Shown piece after piece: positions 7,858 to 16,766 of a stretch of 64,000 bases of DNA. The DNA lies in contig JAKIVF010000001.1 in the NCBI GenBank assembly GCA_021647145.1, forward strand, positions 1 through 64,000. Reading direction: 5' to 3'. The notes below the pieces were generated by a model, which was given only the letters and a program-made list of their open reading frames with translations, was not told the origin of the DNA and searched no databases. Every line of letters starts with the position of its first letter. Position 1 is the stretch's first letter. The translations under genes were made by a program, and so were the position numbers. Source of the stretch: Methylococcaceae bacterium (GTDB lineage: Bacteria; Pseudomonadota; Gammaproteobacteria; Methylococcales; Methylomonadaceae).

Positions 7858-8675
7858 TGGCTTTAATTGAAAATAAACTCGCACCTCAGGCTCTTTCAAT
7901 ACTTGATTTATTTGCAATGAAGCAGGCTGATGAAAAAATTAGCTGTTTAACGGCCTATGATGCAAGCTTTAGTTTACTGGTAGATCAGGCTGGAATTGAT
8001 ATTATATTAGTTGGTGATTCACTAGGAATGGTGGTTCAAGGTAAAGCAACGACAGTTCCTGTTTCTATAGATGAAATGGTTTATCACTCGCGATGTGTGA
8101 CTCATGTAAGAAAACGAGCATTTGTCATCTCTGACTTACCTTTTTTAAGTTATTCTTCAATTGATCTTGCTTTAATAAATGCAGCCAAGCTTATGCAGCA
8201 GGGTGGCGCGCAGATGGTGAAACTTGAAGGTGCTCATGCTTCTATTATTGAATCTTTAGTTAATTTTGGAGTACCTGTTTGTGGACATTTAGGCTTGCTG
8301 CCACAATCTATTAATCAGTTAGGTAAATATAAAATTCAAGGAAAAAATGATCAAGATGCGGAGAAAATTATGGATGATGCAAAGCAAATTGAACAAGCAG
8401 GTGCTAGCTTATTGGTTCTTGAGTGTGTTCCTTCAGGTTTGGCTGCAAAAATTTCAAAACAACTGAAGATACCTGTAATTGGTATTGGTGCAGGCCTAGC
8501 CTGTGATGGTCAGGTCTTGGTGCTGTATGATATGCTAGGAATCAGTCTAGGGGAGCGTCCAAAATTTTCTAAAAATTTTATGGAAACAGCGACAGATATT
8601 GCTGGAGCTATTAGTCAATTTCATCAGTCAGTTAAGCAATCAGAATTTCCAACTTTTGACCATAGCTATTCATAG
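7857..8675 (+). CDS. panB: Ketopantoate hydroxymethyltransferase
   Basis: Makes ketopantoate from 2-oxoisovalerate and 5,10-methylene-THF, the first committed step to pantothenate. 272 residues (E. coli 264). The start is the ATG in the TAATG overlap with folK; a longer in-frame frame begins at a TTG at 7824 but lies within folK. Motifs are LTAYDASFS, VGDSLGMVVQG (Mg2+ Asp), KLEGA, CGHLGLLPQS, LECVPSGLA with the catalytic Glu, and GIGAGLACDGQVLVLYDMLG. Confidence 0.95.
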   Translation: MALIENKLAPQALSILDLFAMKQADEKISCLTAYDASFSLLVDQAGIDIILVGDSLGMVVQGKATTVPVSIDEMVYHSRCVTHVRKRAFVISDLPFLSYSSIDLALINAAKLMQQGGAQMVKLEGAHASIIESLVNFGVPVCGHLGLLPQSINQLGKYKIQGKNDQDAEKIMDDAKQIEQAGASLLVLECVPSGLAAKISKQLKIPVIGIGAGLACDGQVLVLYDMLGISLGERPKFSKNFMETATDIAGAISQFHQSVKQSEFPTFDHSYS

Positions 8676-8676
8676 T

Positions 8677-9519
8677 ATGCAAAAAGTGAGATCTATTGCT
8701 CAATTAAAGAAAAATCTTCATCAATGGCGCAAACAAAACCTAAGTATTGCTTTTGTCCCAACCATGGGTAACCTTCATGAAGGGCATATAAAACTTGTTT
8801 TGGCTGCAAGAAAAAAAGCAGACAAAGTTGTTGTTAGTATATTTGTTAATCCAACTCAATTTGGTGTTGGCGAAGATTTTGAAAGTTACCCAAGGACAGA
8901 AGAGGATGATGAAATAAAACTAAAAGAAGCGTGCGCTGATTTGCTTTTTTTACCCTCTGTTCTTGAAATATATCCAGAAGCAATGGAAACTATAGTGTCT
9001 GTTACTAAGTTATCAACAAGGCATTGTGGTAAAAGTCGACCAAATCATTTTAATGGCGTTGCTACTATAGTTGTTAAATTGCTCAATATGGTTCAGCCTG
9101 ACATAGCTTTTTTTGGGGAAAAGGATTTTCAGCAGTTGGCAATAATACGAAAAATGGTGAATGATCTAAATATTTCTTGTGAAATAATTGGAGTTGAAAC
9201 AGAAAGAGAATTAGACGGCTTAGCAATGAGTTCTCGAAATAATTATTTAACAGAAAGTGAAAGAAAAATAGCGCCAAAGTTATATCATTCTATTTGTAAG
9301 GCGCGAGAAAATGTTCTTCTTGGCGTGAAAGATTTAAAAGTAATTGAGAAAGAGCAGTATGATTACCTGGCATCTTTAGGTTTCGTTGTGGATTATTTTT
9401 CTATTTGTAGATGCGATAATTTGCAGCCCGCCAAAGTCAGTGATAATGAAATAGTTATTCTAGTTGCTGCTAAACTCGGAAAGCCCCGTTTAATTGATAA
9501 TATTTATTTTTCTAGATAG
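8677..9519 (+). CDS. panC: Pantothenate synthetase
   Basis: ATP-dependent ligation of pantoate and beta-alanine to pantothenate. 280 residues from ATG 8677, one base after the panB stop. Class I synthetase-like signatures are FVPTMGNLHEGH (HIGH motif at about 31-38), SIFVNPTQFG, EDFESYPRT, FFGEKDFQQL (KMSKS-like region lies later) and LAMSSRNNYL. A frame open from 8599 overlaps panB and is not needed. It directly follows panB; panD is separated from it by a channel gene. Confidence 0.95.
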   Translation: MQKVRSIAQLKKNLHQWRKQNLSIAFVPTMGNLHEGHIKLVLAARKKADKVVVSIFVNPTQFGVGEDFESYPRTEEDDEIKLKEACADLLFLPSVLEIYPEAMETIVSVTKLSTRHCGKSRPNHFNGVATIVVKLLNMVQPDIAFFGEKDFQQLAIIRKMVNDLNISCEIIGVETERELDGLAMSSRNNYLTESERKIAPKLYHSICKARENVLLGVKDLKVIEKEQYDYLASLGFVVDYFSICRCDNLQPAKVSDNEIVILVAAKLGKPRLIDNIYFSR

Positions 9520-9568
9520 GCTTTAATAACTTTCACAACACGCAAGAACACGATTTAAAAAATAATTC

Positions 9569-11416
9569 ATGAAAGTTTTATCATTTTTATTCATATTACT
9601 GCTGAGTGTTACAGTATTTTCAGCACCCACCCCATCACAAAAAAAGATAGAAAGGTTTGTTGATGCGTTAAAAAATATTAATTCACAACTGTCCCTTGTA
9701 AGTAGCGAAAGGGATATTAATACTCTGTTAGAGAGAAAAATTGATGTTTTAGATAAATTGCTTGCTCAGCTAAAGCTTGAAGAGGTAGATCAGTTGCCAC
9801 CAGCCAACCTTGGGAGAAATATTGACCTGCTGGAGTCTCGGATTAAATTAAATAAGGAAAGAAACAACCTTATTGCTGCACAGCGAGATCAAATTAAGTT
9901 GGCAGAGCATAAAGTTAATTTGGCAATAAAAAAATATCTAGAATACTTAATTAAAGTATCAAAAAACTATCAGAGTATAGAGTCTATTGTCGGTCGATCT
10001 CAACACTTGCTAGATAAAAGCAGAAAAAAATCGAAAAAAATTGTTTTGCCCGAAGTAACTAGTGAAAGTAGTGTTTTTTTTGAGTTGAAAAGTAATTATC
10101 AGCGCTATAAGCAGACAAATGAAAGCTATCAGGATATTCTGAAATATGTTATCAGTAATCCTAGAAAAATATCTTCTGTCCATTGGTTTCAAGAGTTTTC
10201 CCTGTTGTCTGCAATTTCATATATAAATCACTTTGATTTTATCCGTCCAGTTAACTATAAACTAGCTCCTTTTAAAGTAGATGTGGGTGGGATAGTTCTC
10301 TCATTTATTATTTATTTTCTGGTTTATTTTTGTTACCCCTTTATTTTTAAATTCACTAGCTGGTGTGTTGAAAATTATGTGATTGATGAGAAAGCTGAGC
10401 AACAGGAGATGATTTATCATGAAATAAGAAAGCCTATTAGGGCTTTACTCATCTTTTTTGGGCTTAATTTAGGGACATATGCTTTTTTTTATAAAACAGA
10501 TTATCGCTCGTCTTTAGAAGGGTTCTCTTTTATTGTTTACAGTATTATTCTTATTTGGCTGATTTTTAAGTTTATAGATAGCCTTGTTCTAGTTCAGATT
10601 CAAAAGCTATCAAAGGCTAATATTCAGTTAAGAAAAGAGCTATTTAACCTTGGGGTGCAAACCTCAAAAGGATTGGTTATTATGTTTTTTTTAGCTCTTG
10701 GTCTTAACCATTTTGGTATTAGTCTGACTGCAATAATGTCGACACTGGGGGTTGGTGGGCTTGCATTTGCTTTGGCTGCCAAGGACACGCTTTCGAATTT
10801 ATTTGGTGGAATGACCATCTTGTTTGATAATGTTTTTAAAATGGGTGATTGGGTTAAGGTCGGTGATGTGGAAGGGACTGTGGCAGAAATTGGATTACGA
10901 AGTACCACCGTTCGAACTTTTGATAATGCCTTAATTACGATACCCAATTCATTGGTTTCGGTCTCGAGTGTGATGAACTGGAATCGTCGTGCTGTTGGGC
11001 GCCGAATAAAAATGTACATTAGCGTGACTTATGAAAGTGATATGGAAAATCTACGAAAGGGGGTAGAGGATATTAGGAATATGCTCAAAGTACATCCTGA
11101 TATTGCAAACCCTGAGCATAAACATGCGATCAAAATGATGGGGTTTAAGAAGTTTATGTCGAAAGAAGATACTCAAGGTATAAAATCGAATCAGTTGGTT
11201 TTTGTAGATAGATACAATGATTTTTCTATTGATATATTGTTTTATTGTTTTACTAGAACGGTTAATTGGGTGGAGTGGTTAGCCGTTAAAGAAGATGTGC
11301 TCTACAAGATTGCAGAAATATTAAAAAAAAATCATTTAGAATTTGCTTATCCTACGCAAGTAAGAATTCATCGGGAAGAGAGTGCTCGAGATGTCGCTAG
11401 TAGTGCTTTTAAATAA
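9569..11416 (+). CDS. Mechanosensitive channel, MscS family, with long N-terminal coiled coil
   Basis: 615 residues. A signal peptide (about 1-19) is followed by a mostly helical, charged periplasmic region to about 220. Membrane helices lie near 240-260, 290-310, 320-340 and 365-385. The MscS pore helix and beta domain are at about 390-480: LGVGGLAFALAAKDTLSNLFGG, then ILFDNVFKMGDWVKVGDVEGTV and LRSTTVRTFDNALITIPN. It probably opens under membrane tension during osmotic downshock. Larger than MscS (286 residues) and smaller than MscK/MscM, it fits the intermediate YbdG/YnaI-like or DUF-extended class. It lies between panC and panD, 49 bases after panC. Confidence 0.9.
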   Translation: MKVLSFLFILLLSVTVFSAPTPSQKKIERFVDALKNINSQLSLVSSERDINTLLERKIDVLDKLLAQLKLEEVDQLPPANLGRNIDLLESRIKLNKERNNLIAAQRDQIKLAEHKVNLAIKKYLEYLIKVSKNYQSIESIVGRSQHLLDKSRKKSKKIVLPEVTSESSVFFELKSNYQRYKQTNESYQDILKYVISNPRKISSVHWFQEFSLLSAISYINHFDFIRPVNYKLAPFKVDVGGIVLSFIIYFLVYFCYPFIFKFTSWCVENYVIDEKAEQQEMIYHEIRKPIRALLIFFGLNLGTYAFFYKTDYRSSLEGFSFIVYSIILIWLIFKFIDSLVLVQIQKLSKANIQLRKELFNLGVQTSKGLVIMFFLALGLNHFGISLTAIMSTLGVGGLAFALAAKDTLSNLFGGMTILFDNVFKMGDWVKVGDVEGTVAEIGLRSTTVRTFDNALITIPNSLVSVSSVMNWNRRAVGRRIKMYISVTYESDMENLRKGVEDIRNMLKVHPDIANPEHKHAIKMMGFKKFMSKEDTQGIKSNQLVFVDRYNDFSIDILFYCFTRTVNWVEWLAVKEDVLYKIAEILKKNHLEFAYPTQVRIHREESARDVASSAFK

Positions 11417-11592
11417 AGTTGAGTTTTTTATAAAGGAAGTAATCGAGAATTAAAGTCTAAAATTACAGAGCAGTAGATGTGGAAACCTCGTTTAAGTAAG
11501 TCCTGGTTAGCAGCTTTACCATACTAAGATAATTTGAAAGGAAGTAATAATTGGGGCATAATACTCGACCACATAGCCATCTAAGAACTAAT

Positions 11593-11973
11593 ATGCAAAT
11601 TACCATGCTTAAAGCAAAATTACACAGAGCCACAGTAACCCATTCAGAATTGGGTTATGAGGGGTCGTGTGCTATAGATGGCAAAATTCTTGATTTTTCA
11701 GGAATTAGAGAGTACGAGCAAATTCAAATATATAATATCAATACAGGTGGGCGTTTTACTACCTACGCTATTAGAGCTGAAGAAAGCTCTGGGATTTTTT
11801 CTGTTAACGGAGCGGCTGCTCGTCTTGCATGCCAAGGTGATCTGATTATTGTGTGCGCGTTTGCTGAATTTGATGAACATGAAATGAAAAATTACAAACC
11901 AACTTTGGTTTATTTTAACGAACAAAATGAGATAACTCATTCTAGTCATTCTATCTCTGTTCAAGTCGCATAA
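11593..11973 (+). CDS. panD: Aspartate 1-decarboxylase
   Basis: Pyruvoyl enzyme giving beta-alanine from aspartate, for PanC. From ATG 11593 it is 126 residues, the same as E. coli PanD. The self-cleavage site Gly24-Ser25 is in YEGSCAIDG, Lys9 and His11 lie in MLKAKLHR, and the [11 protein letters not shown] and [10 protein letters not shown] blocks are present. A longer frame begins at TTG 11551 but adds residues with no counterpart. It probably belongs to the same pantothenate unit but is 2 kb away from panC, behind the mechanosensitive channel gene. Confidence 0.95.
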   Translation: MQITMLKAKLHRATVTHSELGYEGSCAIDGKILDFSGIREYEQIQIYNINTGGRFTTYAIRAEESSGIFSVNGAAARLACQGDLIIVCAFAEFDEHEMKNYKPTLVYFNEQNEITHSSHSISVQVA

Positions 11974-12127
11974 CCTATTGGAATAAGTCCCTTAACTTAA
12001 GCTTCCTTCTTTACTAATCATAGTTATACTTTGCTCAGTCACGGGCGTGAATTCCAAGTTTTGTTGGGATGTTTTGATATAAAATTCTGCTAGAAAATGA
12101 GACAGGTAATTATCGGTTTTTATGTCC

Positions 12128-12157
12128 TTTATCAGGCTCTATCTTGAGCCTGATAAA
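12128..12157 (-). terminator. rpmG: 12-bp stem-loop behind rpmG
   Basis: tttatcaggctc (12128-12139) pairs perfectly with gagcctgataaa (12146-12157) around a 6-base loop. It lies 13 bases downstream of the rpmG stop and probably ends the rpmBG transcript. No long T-run follows on the minus strand, so efficiency is uncertain. Confidence 0.6.
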
Positions 12158-12169
12158 CTTAGAAGAAGG

Positions 12170-12325
12170 TTATTTAATTTTTGCTTCTTTATACATAACA
12201 TGCTTCCGGGCCACAGGATCATATTTTTTGATCTCCATTTTTTCTGGCATGGTTCTTTTGTTTTTGGTTGTGGTATAGAAGTGACCGTTACCTTCTGAAG
12301 ATACTAATTTAATTTTATCGCGCAT
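12170..12325 (-). CDS. rpmG: Ribosomal protein L33
   Basis: 51-residue large-subunit protein, [19 protein letters not shown]… ending [17 protein letters not shown]. The [18 protein letters not shown] block is the L33 signature. It lacks the two CxxC zinc motifs of the zinc form, so it is the C-minus type common in gammaproteobacteria. It follows rpmB by 12 bases in the conserved rpmB-rpmG operon. Confidence 0.95.
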   Translation of the reverse strand: MRDKIKLVSSEGNGHFYTTTKNKRTMPEKMEIKKYDPVARKHVMYKEAKIK

Positions 12326-12337
12326 TGTATTGTCTCC

Positions 12338-12574
12338 TTAAACTTTTTGGCCAGATTTACGTATATCTGCAAGAACTACATCAATTCCTTTTTTATCAAT
12401 AATCCGCATTCCTTTTGTGGATAGTCTTAATCGTATCCACCGATTTTCACTTTCAACCCAAAATTTATGGTGATGAAGATTAGGATTGAATCGTCTTTTC
12501 GTTCTATTATTTGCGTGTGATACGTTATTTCCAGAAACAGGTCGCTTTCCTGTAACTTGACATACTTTGGACAT
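12338..12574 (-). CDS. rpmB: Ribosomal protein L28
   Basis: 78-residue large-subunit protein. The [27 protein letters not shown] opening pattern is diagnostic of L28 (E. coli also 78). A strong ribosome binding site, AGAGG, precedes the ATG on the minus strand. It is the first gene of the rpmBG operon, with a recognisable promoter at 12617-12645, and is divergent from gshB. Confidence 0.97.
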   Translation of the reverse strand: MSKVCQVTGKRPVSGNNVSHANNRTKRRFNPNLHHHKFWVESENRWIRLRLSTKGMRIIDKKGIDVVLADIRKSGQKV

Positions 12575-12616
12575 GATTACCTCTGTCGTGCCTTGAATTC
12601 AAAAAGTTAGCCGACC

Positions 12617-12645
12617 TTTATACCAAAAAAACAGAGAAAGGTAAA
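12617..12645 (-). promoter_or_regulatory. Predicted sigma70 promoter of rpmBG
   Basis: On the minus strand a -35 box TTTACC (12645-12640) is followed by a 17-base spacer and a -10 box TATAAA (12622-12617), matching the consensus at 4 of 6 and 5 of 6 positions. It is about 43 bases upstream of the rpmB start, in the divergent region to gshB. Confidence 0.5.
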
Positions 12646-12705
12646 TAACAATGATGAAATAAATTTGGTAGAATCATTTATATTTATAAAATTTTGAGGC
12701 TATAA

Positions 12706-13665
12706 ATGGCTATAAAACTCGGCATGGTCATGGATTCCATTGATCTTATCAATATTAATAAAGACACCAGTTTTGCTATGCTTTTGGAAGCACAATCAAG
12801 AAGCTGGGAACTCCATTATATGGAGCTTAATGATCTGTATCTGGATAATGGGCTTCCTTTTGCAAGAACCAGAACATTAAAAGTCCAAAGAGATAAAAAA
12901 AAATGGTATCAATTTATTGAGGAGAGGGATATTTCTTTGGATCAATTAGATACAATTATTATGCGCAAAGATCCCCCGTTTAATCAGGAATATATATATG
13001 CAACTTATTTATTAGAACAGGCAGAGCGAATGGGTGTGTATGTAGTTAATAAGCCACAGTCCCTAAGAGATGCCAATGAAAAACTTTTTACTGCCTGGTT
13101 TCCGCAATGTTGTGCAGAAACCTTAGTTGCCAGAGAACCTCAGCGATTTAAAAGTTTTTTGAAACAATATAAAGAAATTATTTTAAAACCTTTAGATGGA
13201 ATGGGAGGGACTTCGATTTTTCATATTCGTGAAAATGATCCAAATCTTAATGTAATTCTTGAAATAATGACTGAATATTCCACACGTTTTATCATGGCTC
13301 AACGCTATCTCCCTGAAATAAAACACGGAGATAAGCGTATTTTACTAGTCAATGGAGAACCTATAGCCTATGCTTTAGCTCGTATACCTACAAAAGGTGA
13401 AACACGGGGTAATCTTGCTGCTGGAGGTAGGGCAGAAGGACGCGAACTGACAGAAAGAGATCTTTGGATAGCTAAGCAAGTGGGGCCGACACTAAAAAAG
13501 AAAGGATTAGTTTTTGTTGGTATTGATGTTATTGGTGACTATTTAACTGAAATAAACGTGACTAGTCCAACTTGTGTTCAAGAATTAGATAAAGAATATG
13601 GACTTAATATAAGTGGGCAACTTATGAATCATATTGAAAGTGAGTTAAAAAGCAGAAATAAATAA
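12706..13665 (+). CDS. gshB: Glutathione synthetase
   Basis: ATP-dependent addition of glycine to gamma-glutamylcysteine. 319 residues (E. coli 316). The ATP-grasp layout is seen: N-terminal GMVMDSIDLININKDTS, RKDPPFNQEYIYATYLLE, NKPQSLRDANEKLF, ILKPLDGMGGTSIF (glycine-rich ATP loop), GDKRILLVNGEP and the EINVTSPTCVQEL metal/ATP site near the C-terminus. It heads the gshB-tonB-yqgE-yqgF block conserved across gammaproteobacteria. A 288-base gap with no recognisable gene separates it from the TonB gene. Confidence 0.96.
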   Translation: MAIKLGMVMDSIDLININKDTSFAMLLEAQSRSWELHYMELNDLYLDNGLPFARTRTLKVQRDKKKWYQFIEERDISLDQLDTIIMRKDPPFNQEYIYATYLLEQAERMGVYVVNKPQSLRDANEKLFTAWFPQCCAETLVAREPQRFKSFLKQYKEIILKPLDGMGGTSIFHIRENDPNLNVILEIMTEYSTRFIMAQRYLPEIKHGDKRILLVNGEPIAYALARIPTKGETRGNLAAGGRAEGRELTERDLWIAKQVGPTLKKKGLVFVGIDVIGDYLTEINVTSPTCVQELDKEYGLNISGQLMNHIESELKSRNK

Positions 13666-13953
13666 ATTTTTAGTTTTAAGAAATATAATATATTTGAGCA
13701 AGGGAGCCTTGGCGCATTAAATTGTATATGATGCAAAGAAGAAGTAAAAAAACCTTCGGTCGAGCCAAGTACAGCGGATCATCATAAGCATCTATTTGGA
13801 GCAAAATAAGTGATAGAAGACACCGTAAAAACTTGAATGAAGTATATAATATAAATTGTATTTGAAGTATCAGTACTTGTCTTTTCGTATTTTAGACCCA
13901 TAGTGGATGAAACGATAAATTATGATACTTTCGCTAACTATAGAGCTTTAATA

Positions 13954-14826
13954 ATGGCAACGACAACACCTAAACATTCATTTTTACAACCTGCAGTTTC
14001 TGTGCAAGATTCTTTGCTTATGACACTGTTTATTGCCGTAATTATTCATGTGGTAATTTTATTGAGTGTTAGATTTGCTGTTCCTCAACCCGATAAGTTC
14101 AGCAAACAAATTGAAATAACTTTAGCAACGCTACCCTCAAAAAAAGCACCAAAAAAGGCCGATTTTCTTGCTCAGGATAACCAGATAGGTGGAGGTGTTG
14201 AAAAGAATAAGCCAGAGCCAACAAAACAAAAAATAGCAAGTCGGGGCGATAGTGAGATGAAACCACCAGATCAACGCCAATCTCAAGTAGAAAATAAGCC
14301 TCAAGCAGAAAAAAAATTGATAACACAAATACAAGCTGAGCATAAAATTACAATTACGAATAAGGATTTGCCTCCTTCAGAGTTAGAGAAACCTAAGGTG
14401 ACGGAAGAATCCTTGAGGCGACAAATAGCTGAATTAGGTGAGCAATTGAGGAATAGTAAAAAAAGTTCAGAGAAAACTAGAATCAAGTTTGTGAACTCTG
14501 TAAGTACTCATAAGTCTATTACAGCTCAATATATAAAAGATTGGAAGGCTAAGGTTGAACGAGTTGCAAGTCTTAATTATCCCGAAGTTGCAAGAGAGTT
14601 TGAGGGGAGCTTGATGATGGACGTTGGTATAAACCGTGATGGAACTATTTATAGTATACGAATTACTAAATCATCAGGGAGAAAAGCACTTGATGATGCA
14701 GCAAAACGTATTGTAAGACTTAGTGCTCCTTTTCCCGTTTTACCTGCACAATTATTAGAGGAATTAGATGTTCTAGCGATACATAGGGTATGGAATTTTA
14801 AAGACCAAAGTGCTGTGGTTAGATAA
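13954..14826 (+). CDS. TonB-like energy transducer protein
   Basis: 290 residues from ATG 13954. An in-frame GTG at 13903 would add 17 residues and cannot be excluded. Order: short cytosolic N-terminus, one membrane helix (about 20-42, LLMTLFIAVIIHVVILLSV), a Lys/Pro/Gln-rich periplasmic linker to about 145, a helical stretch, and a C-terminal TonB domain from about 195 (LNYPEVAREFEGSLMMDVGI … IHRVWNFK). TonB proteins pass proton-motive force from ExbBD to outer-membrane receptors. No exbBD or receptor lies nearby; position between gshB and yqgE is a known conserved location for this paralogue. Confidence 0.88.
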   Translation: MATTTPKHSFLQPAVSVQDSLLMTLFIAVIIHVVILLSVRFAVPQPDKFSKQIEITLATLPSKKAPKKADFLAQDNQIGGGVEKNKPEPTKQKIASRGDSEMKPPDQRQSQVENKPQAEKKLITQIQAEHKITITNKDLPPSELEKPKVTEESLRRQIAELGEQLRNSKKSSEKTRIKFVNSVSTHKSITAQYIKDWKAKVERVASLNYPEVAREFEGSLMMDVGINRDGTIYSIRITKSSGRKALDDAAKRIVRLSAPFPVLPAQLLEELDVLAIHRVWNFKDQSAVVR

Positions 14827-14841
14827 TAGATAAGGGTATTT

Positions 14842-15408
14842 ATGGCTAGTATAAATTATTTAAGTGATCAATTTTTAGTGGCTATGCCTAATCTTACTGA
14901 TTCTCAGTTTTCTCATACAGTCAGTTATTTATGTCAACATAATGAGGAAGGAGCTTTAGCTATTGTTATTAATCGACCAGCAGAGATGAGGTTAGGTGAT
15001 ATTTTTGACCAAATGAATATAACGACAACCTCTGAGAATATAAGGAATTCGCCTGTTTTTTCCGGAGGTCCAGTTCAGCTTGAAAGAGGATTTATTATTC
15101 ATAGTAAAATTGATGGAACTTGGGATTCATCTATTTCAATTTCAGAGTCAACGTGCTTAACAAGTTCTCGTGATATTTTGGAAGCTATTGCTGAAGATAA
15201 AGGTCCTGATAAATTTCTGGTAGCTTTAGGCTATTCTGGCTGGGGTGCAGGTCAATTAGAACAAGAAATTATTAATAATGCTTGGTTGAATGCGCCTTAT
15301 GAAGAAAATGTTTTGTACGAAACTCCTGTGAGTCAGCGTTGGTTAACGGCAGCGAATCAAATAGGTGTTAATATTACACAATTAACCGCTCCTGCTGGGC
15401 ATGGGTAA
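14842..15408 (+). CDS. yqgE: YqgE/AlgH family protein
   Basis: 188-residue cytosolic protein (E. coli YqgE 187) of unresolved biochemistry; AlgH was named from an alginate phenotype in Pseudomonas. Signatures are LSDQFLVAMPNLTDSQFSHTV, EGALAIVINRP, FSGGPVQLERGFIIH and ALGYSGWGAGQLEQEI. The stop overlaps the start of yqgF by 8 bases, the usual arrangement. Confidence 0.94.
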   Translation: MASINYLSDQFLVAMPNLTDSQFSHTVSYLCQHNEEGALAIVINRPAEMRLGDIFDQMNITTTSENIRNSPVFSGGPVQLERGFIIHSKIDGTWDSSISISESTCLTSSRDILEAIAEDKGPDKFLVALGYSGWGAGQLEQEIINNAWLNAPYEENVLYETPVSQRWLTAANQIGVNITQLTAPAGHG

Positions 15409-15859
15409 TATAGACCCACTAGCTAGTCAAATAAATTCTGATATCTATTTGGGGTTTGATTTTGGAAATAAAAAAATAGGGGTCGCTGTGGGGCAAATTA
15501 CAACAGCTATTGCAAGCCCTTTAAAAACCATTCGGTCTATTAAGCAGCAGCCAGATTGGACGCTCATTTCCCAGCTAATCCATGAATGGTGTCCTGTTGG
15601 TTTGGTCGTTGGCATTTCTAGGCAAGCGGATGGGTCAGATAATCCGATTACACCTAGAATGTTAAAATTCTGTAGACAACTGGAAGGTCGTTTTAACCTC
15701 CCTGTGTATCAAATAGACGAAGCATTCTCTACCTTTGAAGCAAAGCAAATGCTATTTGATGATCTTCATGTTAATGCAAAGAAATTATGGGATGTACAAG
15801 ATCAATTAGCTGCCCAGCTAATATTGCGGAGTTGGTTAAATATAAAAAATAAAGACTAA
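15401..15859 (+). CDS. yqgF: YqgF/RuvX family pre-16S rRNA nuclease
   Basis: 152 residues with an RNase H-like fold. The first catalytic Asp lies in YLGFDFGNKKIGVAVG, with later conserved LVVGISRQADGS and DEAFSTFEA segments carrying the other acidic residues. E. coli YqgF (138 residues) is linked to 5' processing of 16S rRNA; an older name is Holliday junction resolvase-like. It is translationally coupled to yqgE. A MITE-like palindrome begins 34 bases after the stop. Confidence 0.93.
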   Translation: MGNIDPLASQINSDIYLGFDFGNKKIGVAVGQITTAIASPLKTIRSIKQQPDWTLISQLIHEWCPVGLVVGISRQADGSDNPITPRMLKFCRQLEGRFNLPVYQIDEAFSTFEAKQMLFDDLHVNAKKLWDVQDQLAAQLILRSWLNIKNKD

Positions 15860-15892
15860 TTTTTTAACTTGCTCCAATAAGAAGTTATATAA

Positions 15893-16048
15893 GGAACGTT
15901 CATGAAATAACTTGAATCTTCTGGCTTGTCTTTTGCCCCTGCCCAAACGATCTCAAGAGGCGCATAGCTGCTCCACGCTACGAATGAGATCGTTTGGGCA
16001 GAAACAAAAATCCTGTGTCCTAATTGTTCAAGTTATTCCGCACGTTCC
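15893..16048. mobile_element. MITE-like palindromic element, 156 bp
   Basis: The ends are imperfect terminal inverted repeats: left 15893-15916 (ggaacgt…aataacttgaa) and right 16027-16048 (ttcaagttatt…acgttcc). An inner perfect 16-bp inverted repeat, tgcccaaacgatctca (15940-15955) against 15985-16000, encloses a 29-base loop that is itself partly palindromic. The element is flanked by TAA on both sides, possibly a short target duplication. GC content is higher than in surrounding DNA. It carries no gene; frames within it are artefacts. Most likely a non-autonomous transposon remnant moved by a transposase encoded elsewhere. Confidence 0.75.
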
Positions 16049-16140
16049 TAAGAAAATCCTCGTGAAAAACTCAAGTACAAATGAAGTGATTTGAAATTTC
16101 AAATAATGCCATGTGAACTTAGCTTTTTTGTTCAATGGTT

Positions 16141-16434
16141 TTAGTTGTTTGACTTTAAAGCAAAATCTTGGTCAATTGCACTTTTATATTGCAAGTCATC
16201 AATAACAACCACGCCGCGTAATAAGTCTTTGTTAGAAATATTCCGAATTAAAAGGTCGGCCTTACGGACACATAAATTAATGTGACTAAAGGTTTTTTGC
16301 GATAAGGATTCTGTTTCAAAATTTTCTTGTTTAACGGCCAAGACGGCATTATCAGTAAAGATAACGGTGTCGCCTGACTGGGTTTCGTTTAAAAAAGTTG
16401 ATGGAATTGGAAAGTTATCAACAATATGTAACAT
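16141..16434 (-). CDS. TusB/DsrH-like sulfur relay protein (orphan)
   Basis: 97 residues from the ATG at 16434, chosen because GAGG lies 6 bases upstream; an in-frame ATG at 16446 includes that site. MLHIVDNFP at the N-terminus, TVIFTDNAVLAV, and INLCVRKADLLIRNI…GVVVIDD fit the DsrE/F/H-like fold of TusB/DsrH. This subunit normally forms a hexamer with TusC and TusD and passes persulfide sulfur to tRNA modification or sulfur oxidation. TusC, TusD and TusE are not next to it here. A cysteine at about 60 might carry sulfur, but TusB itself is not always catalytic. The family assignment is moderately secure. Confidence 0.65.
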   Translation of the reverse strand: MLHIVDNFPIPSTFLNETQSGDTVIFTDNAVLAVKQENFETESLSQKTFSHINLCVRKADLLIRNISNKDLLRGVVVIDDLQYKSAIDQDFALKSNN

Positions 16435-16766
16435 TATACGCCTCATTTATTTAATAATATACATTATATAATTGCCTTAACCGTATGAAATTATATGTTT
16501 ATTATAATAGTACAAAATTAATAATTCGGCTAATTTTTTATAAACATTTTTTATACGTGATATTAAAGAGTAGGTTAGTAGGAGGTAAATTACTGCGGGC
16601 AAGTTCAAAAGGTTTAAATATTACTTAAGAAAAATGACATGTCTATTACATTTTTATTTAATATAAAGAAATAATCTATGCATTATACGTCTATAGTTAA
16701 CTAAAACAGTCTCTGCTATAGTTGTTCTTGTCAATAACGACTTTAAATTTATAATAGGGTTTTACA
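16435..16766. other. AT-rich intergenic region, 332 bp
   Basis: Very AT-rich spacer between the tusB-like gene (leftward) and a small ORF (rightward). I see poly-A/T tracts but no convincing repeat, RNA or coding frame. It should hold the promoters of both flanking genes. Confidence 0.5.

Noticed and set aside
11417..11592. Possible tRNA in the panD leader
   Set aside because: No cloverleaf or anticodon stem could be formed.
13666..13953. Possible small RNA between gshB and the TonB gene
   Set aside because: No stable stem, consensus promoter plus terminator, or known family was recognised; a covariance search would be needed.
15912..16094. Open frame inside the MITE-like element
   Set aside because: It overlaps the palindrome arms, has odd composition and is read because the inverted repeats lack stops.
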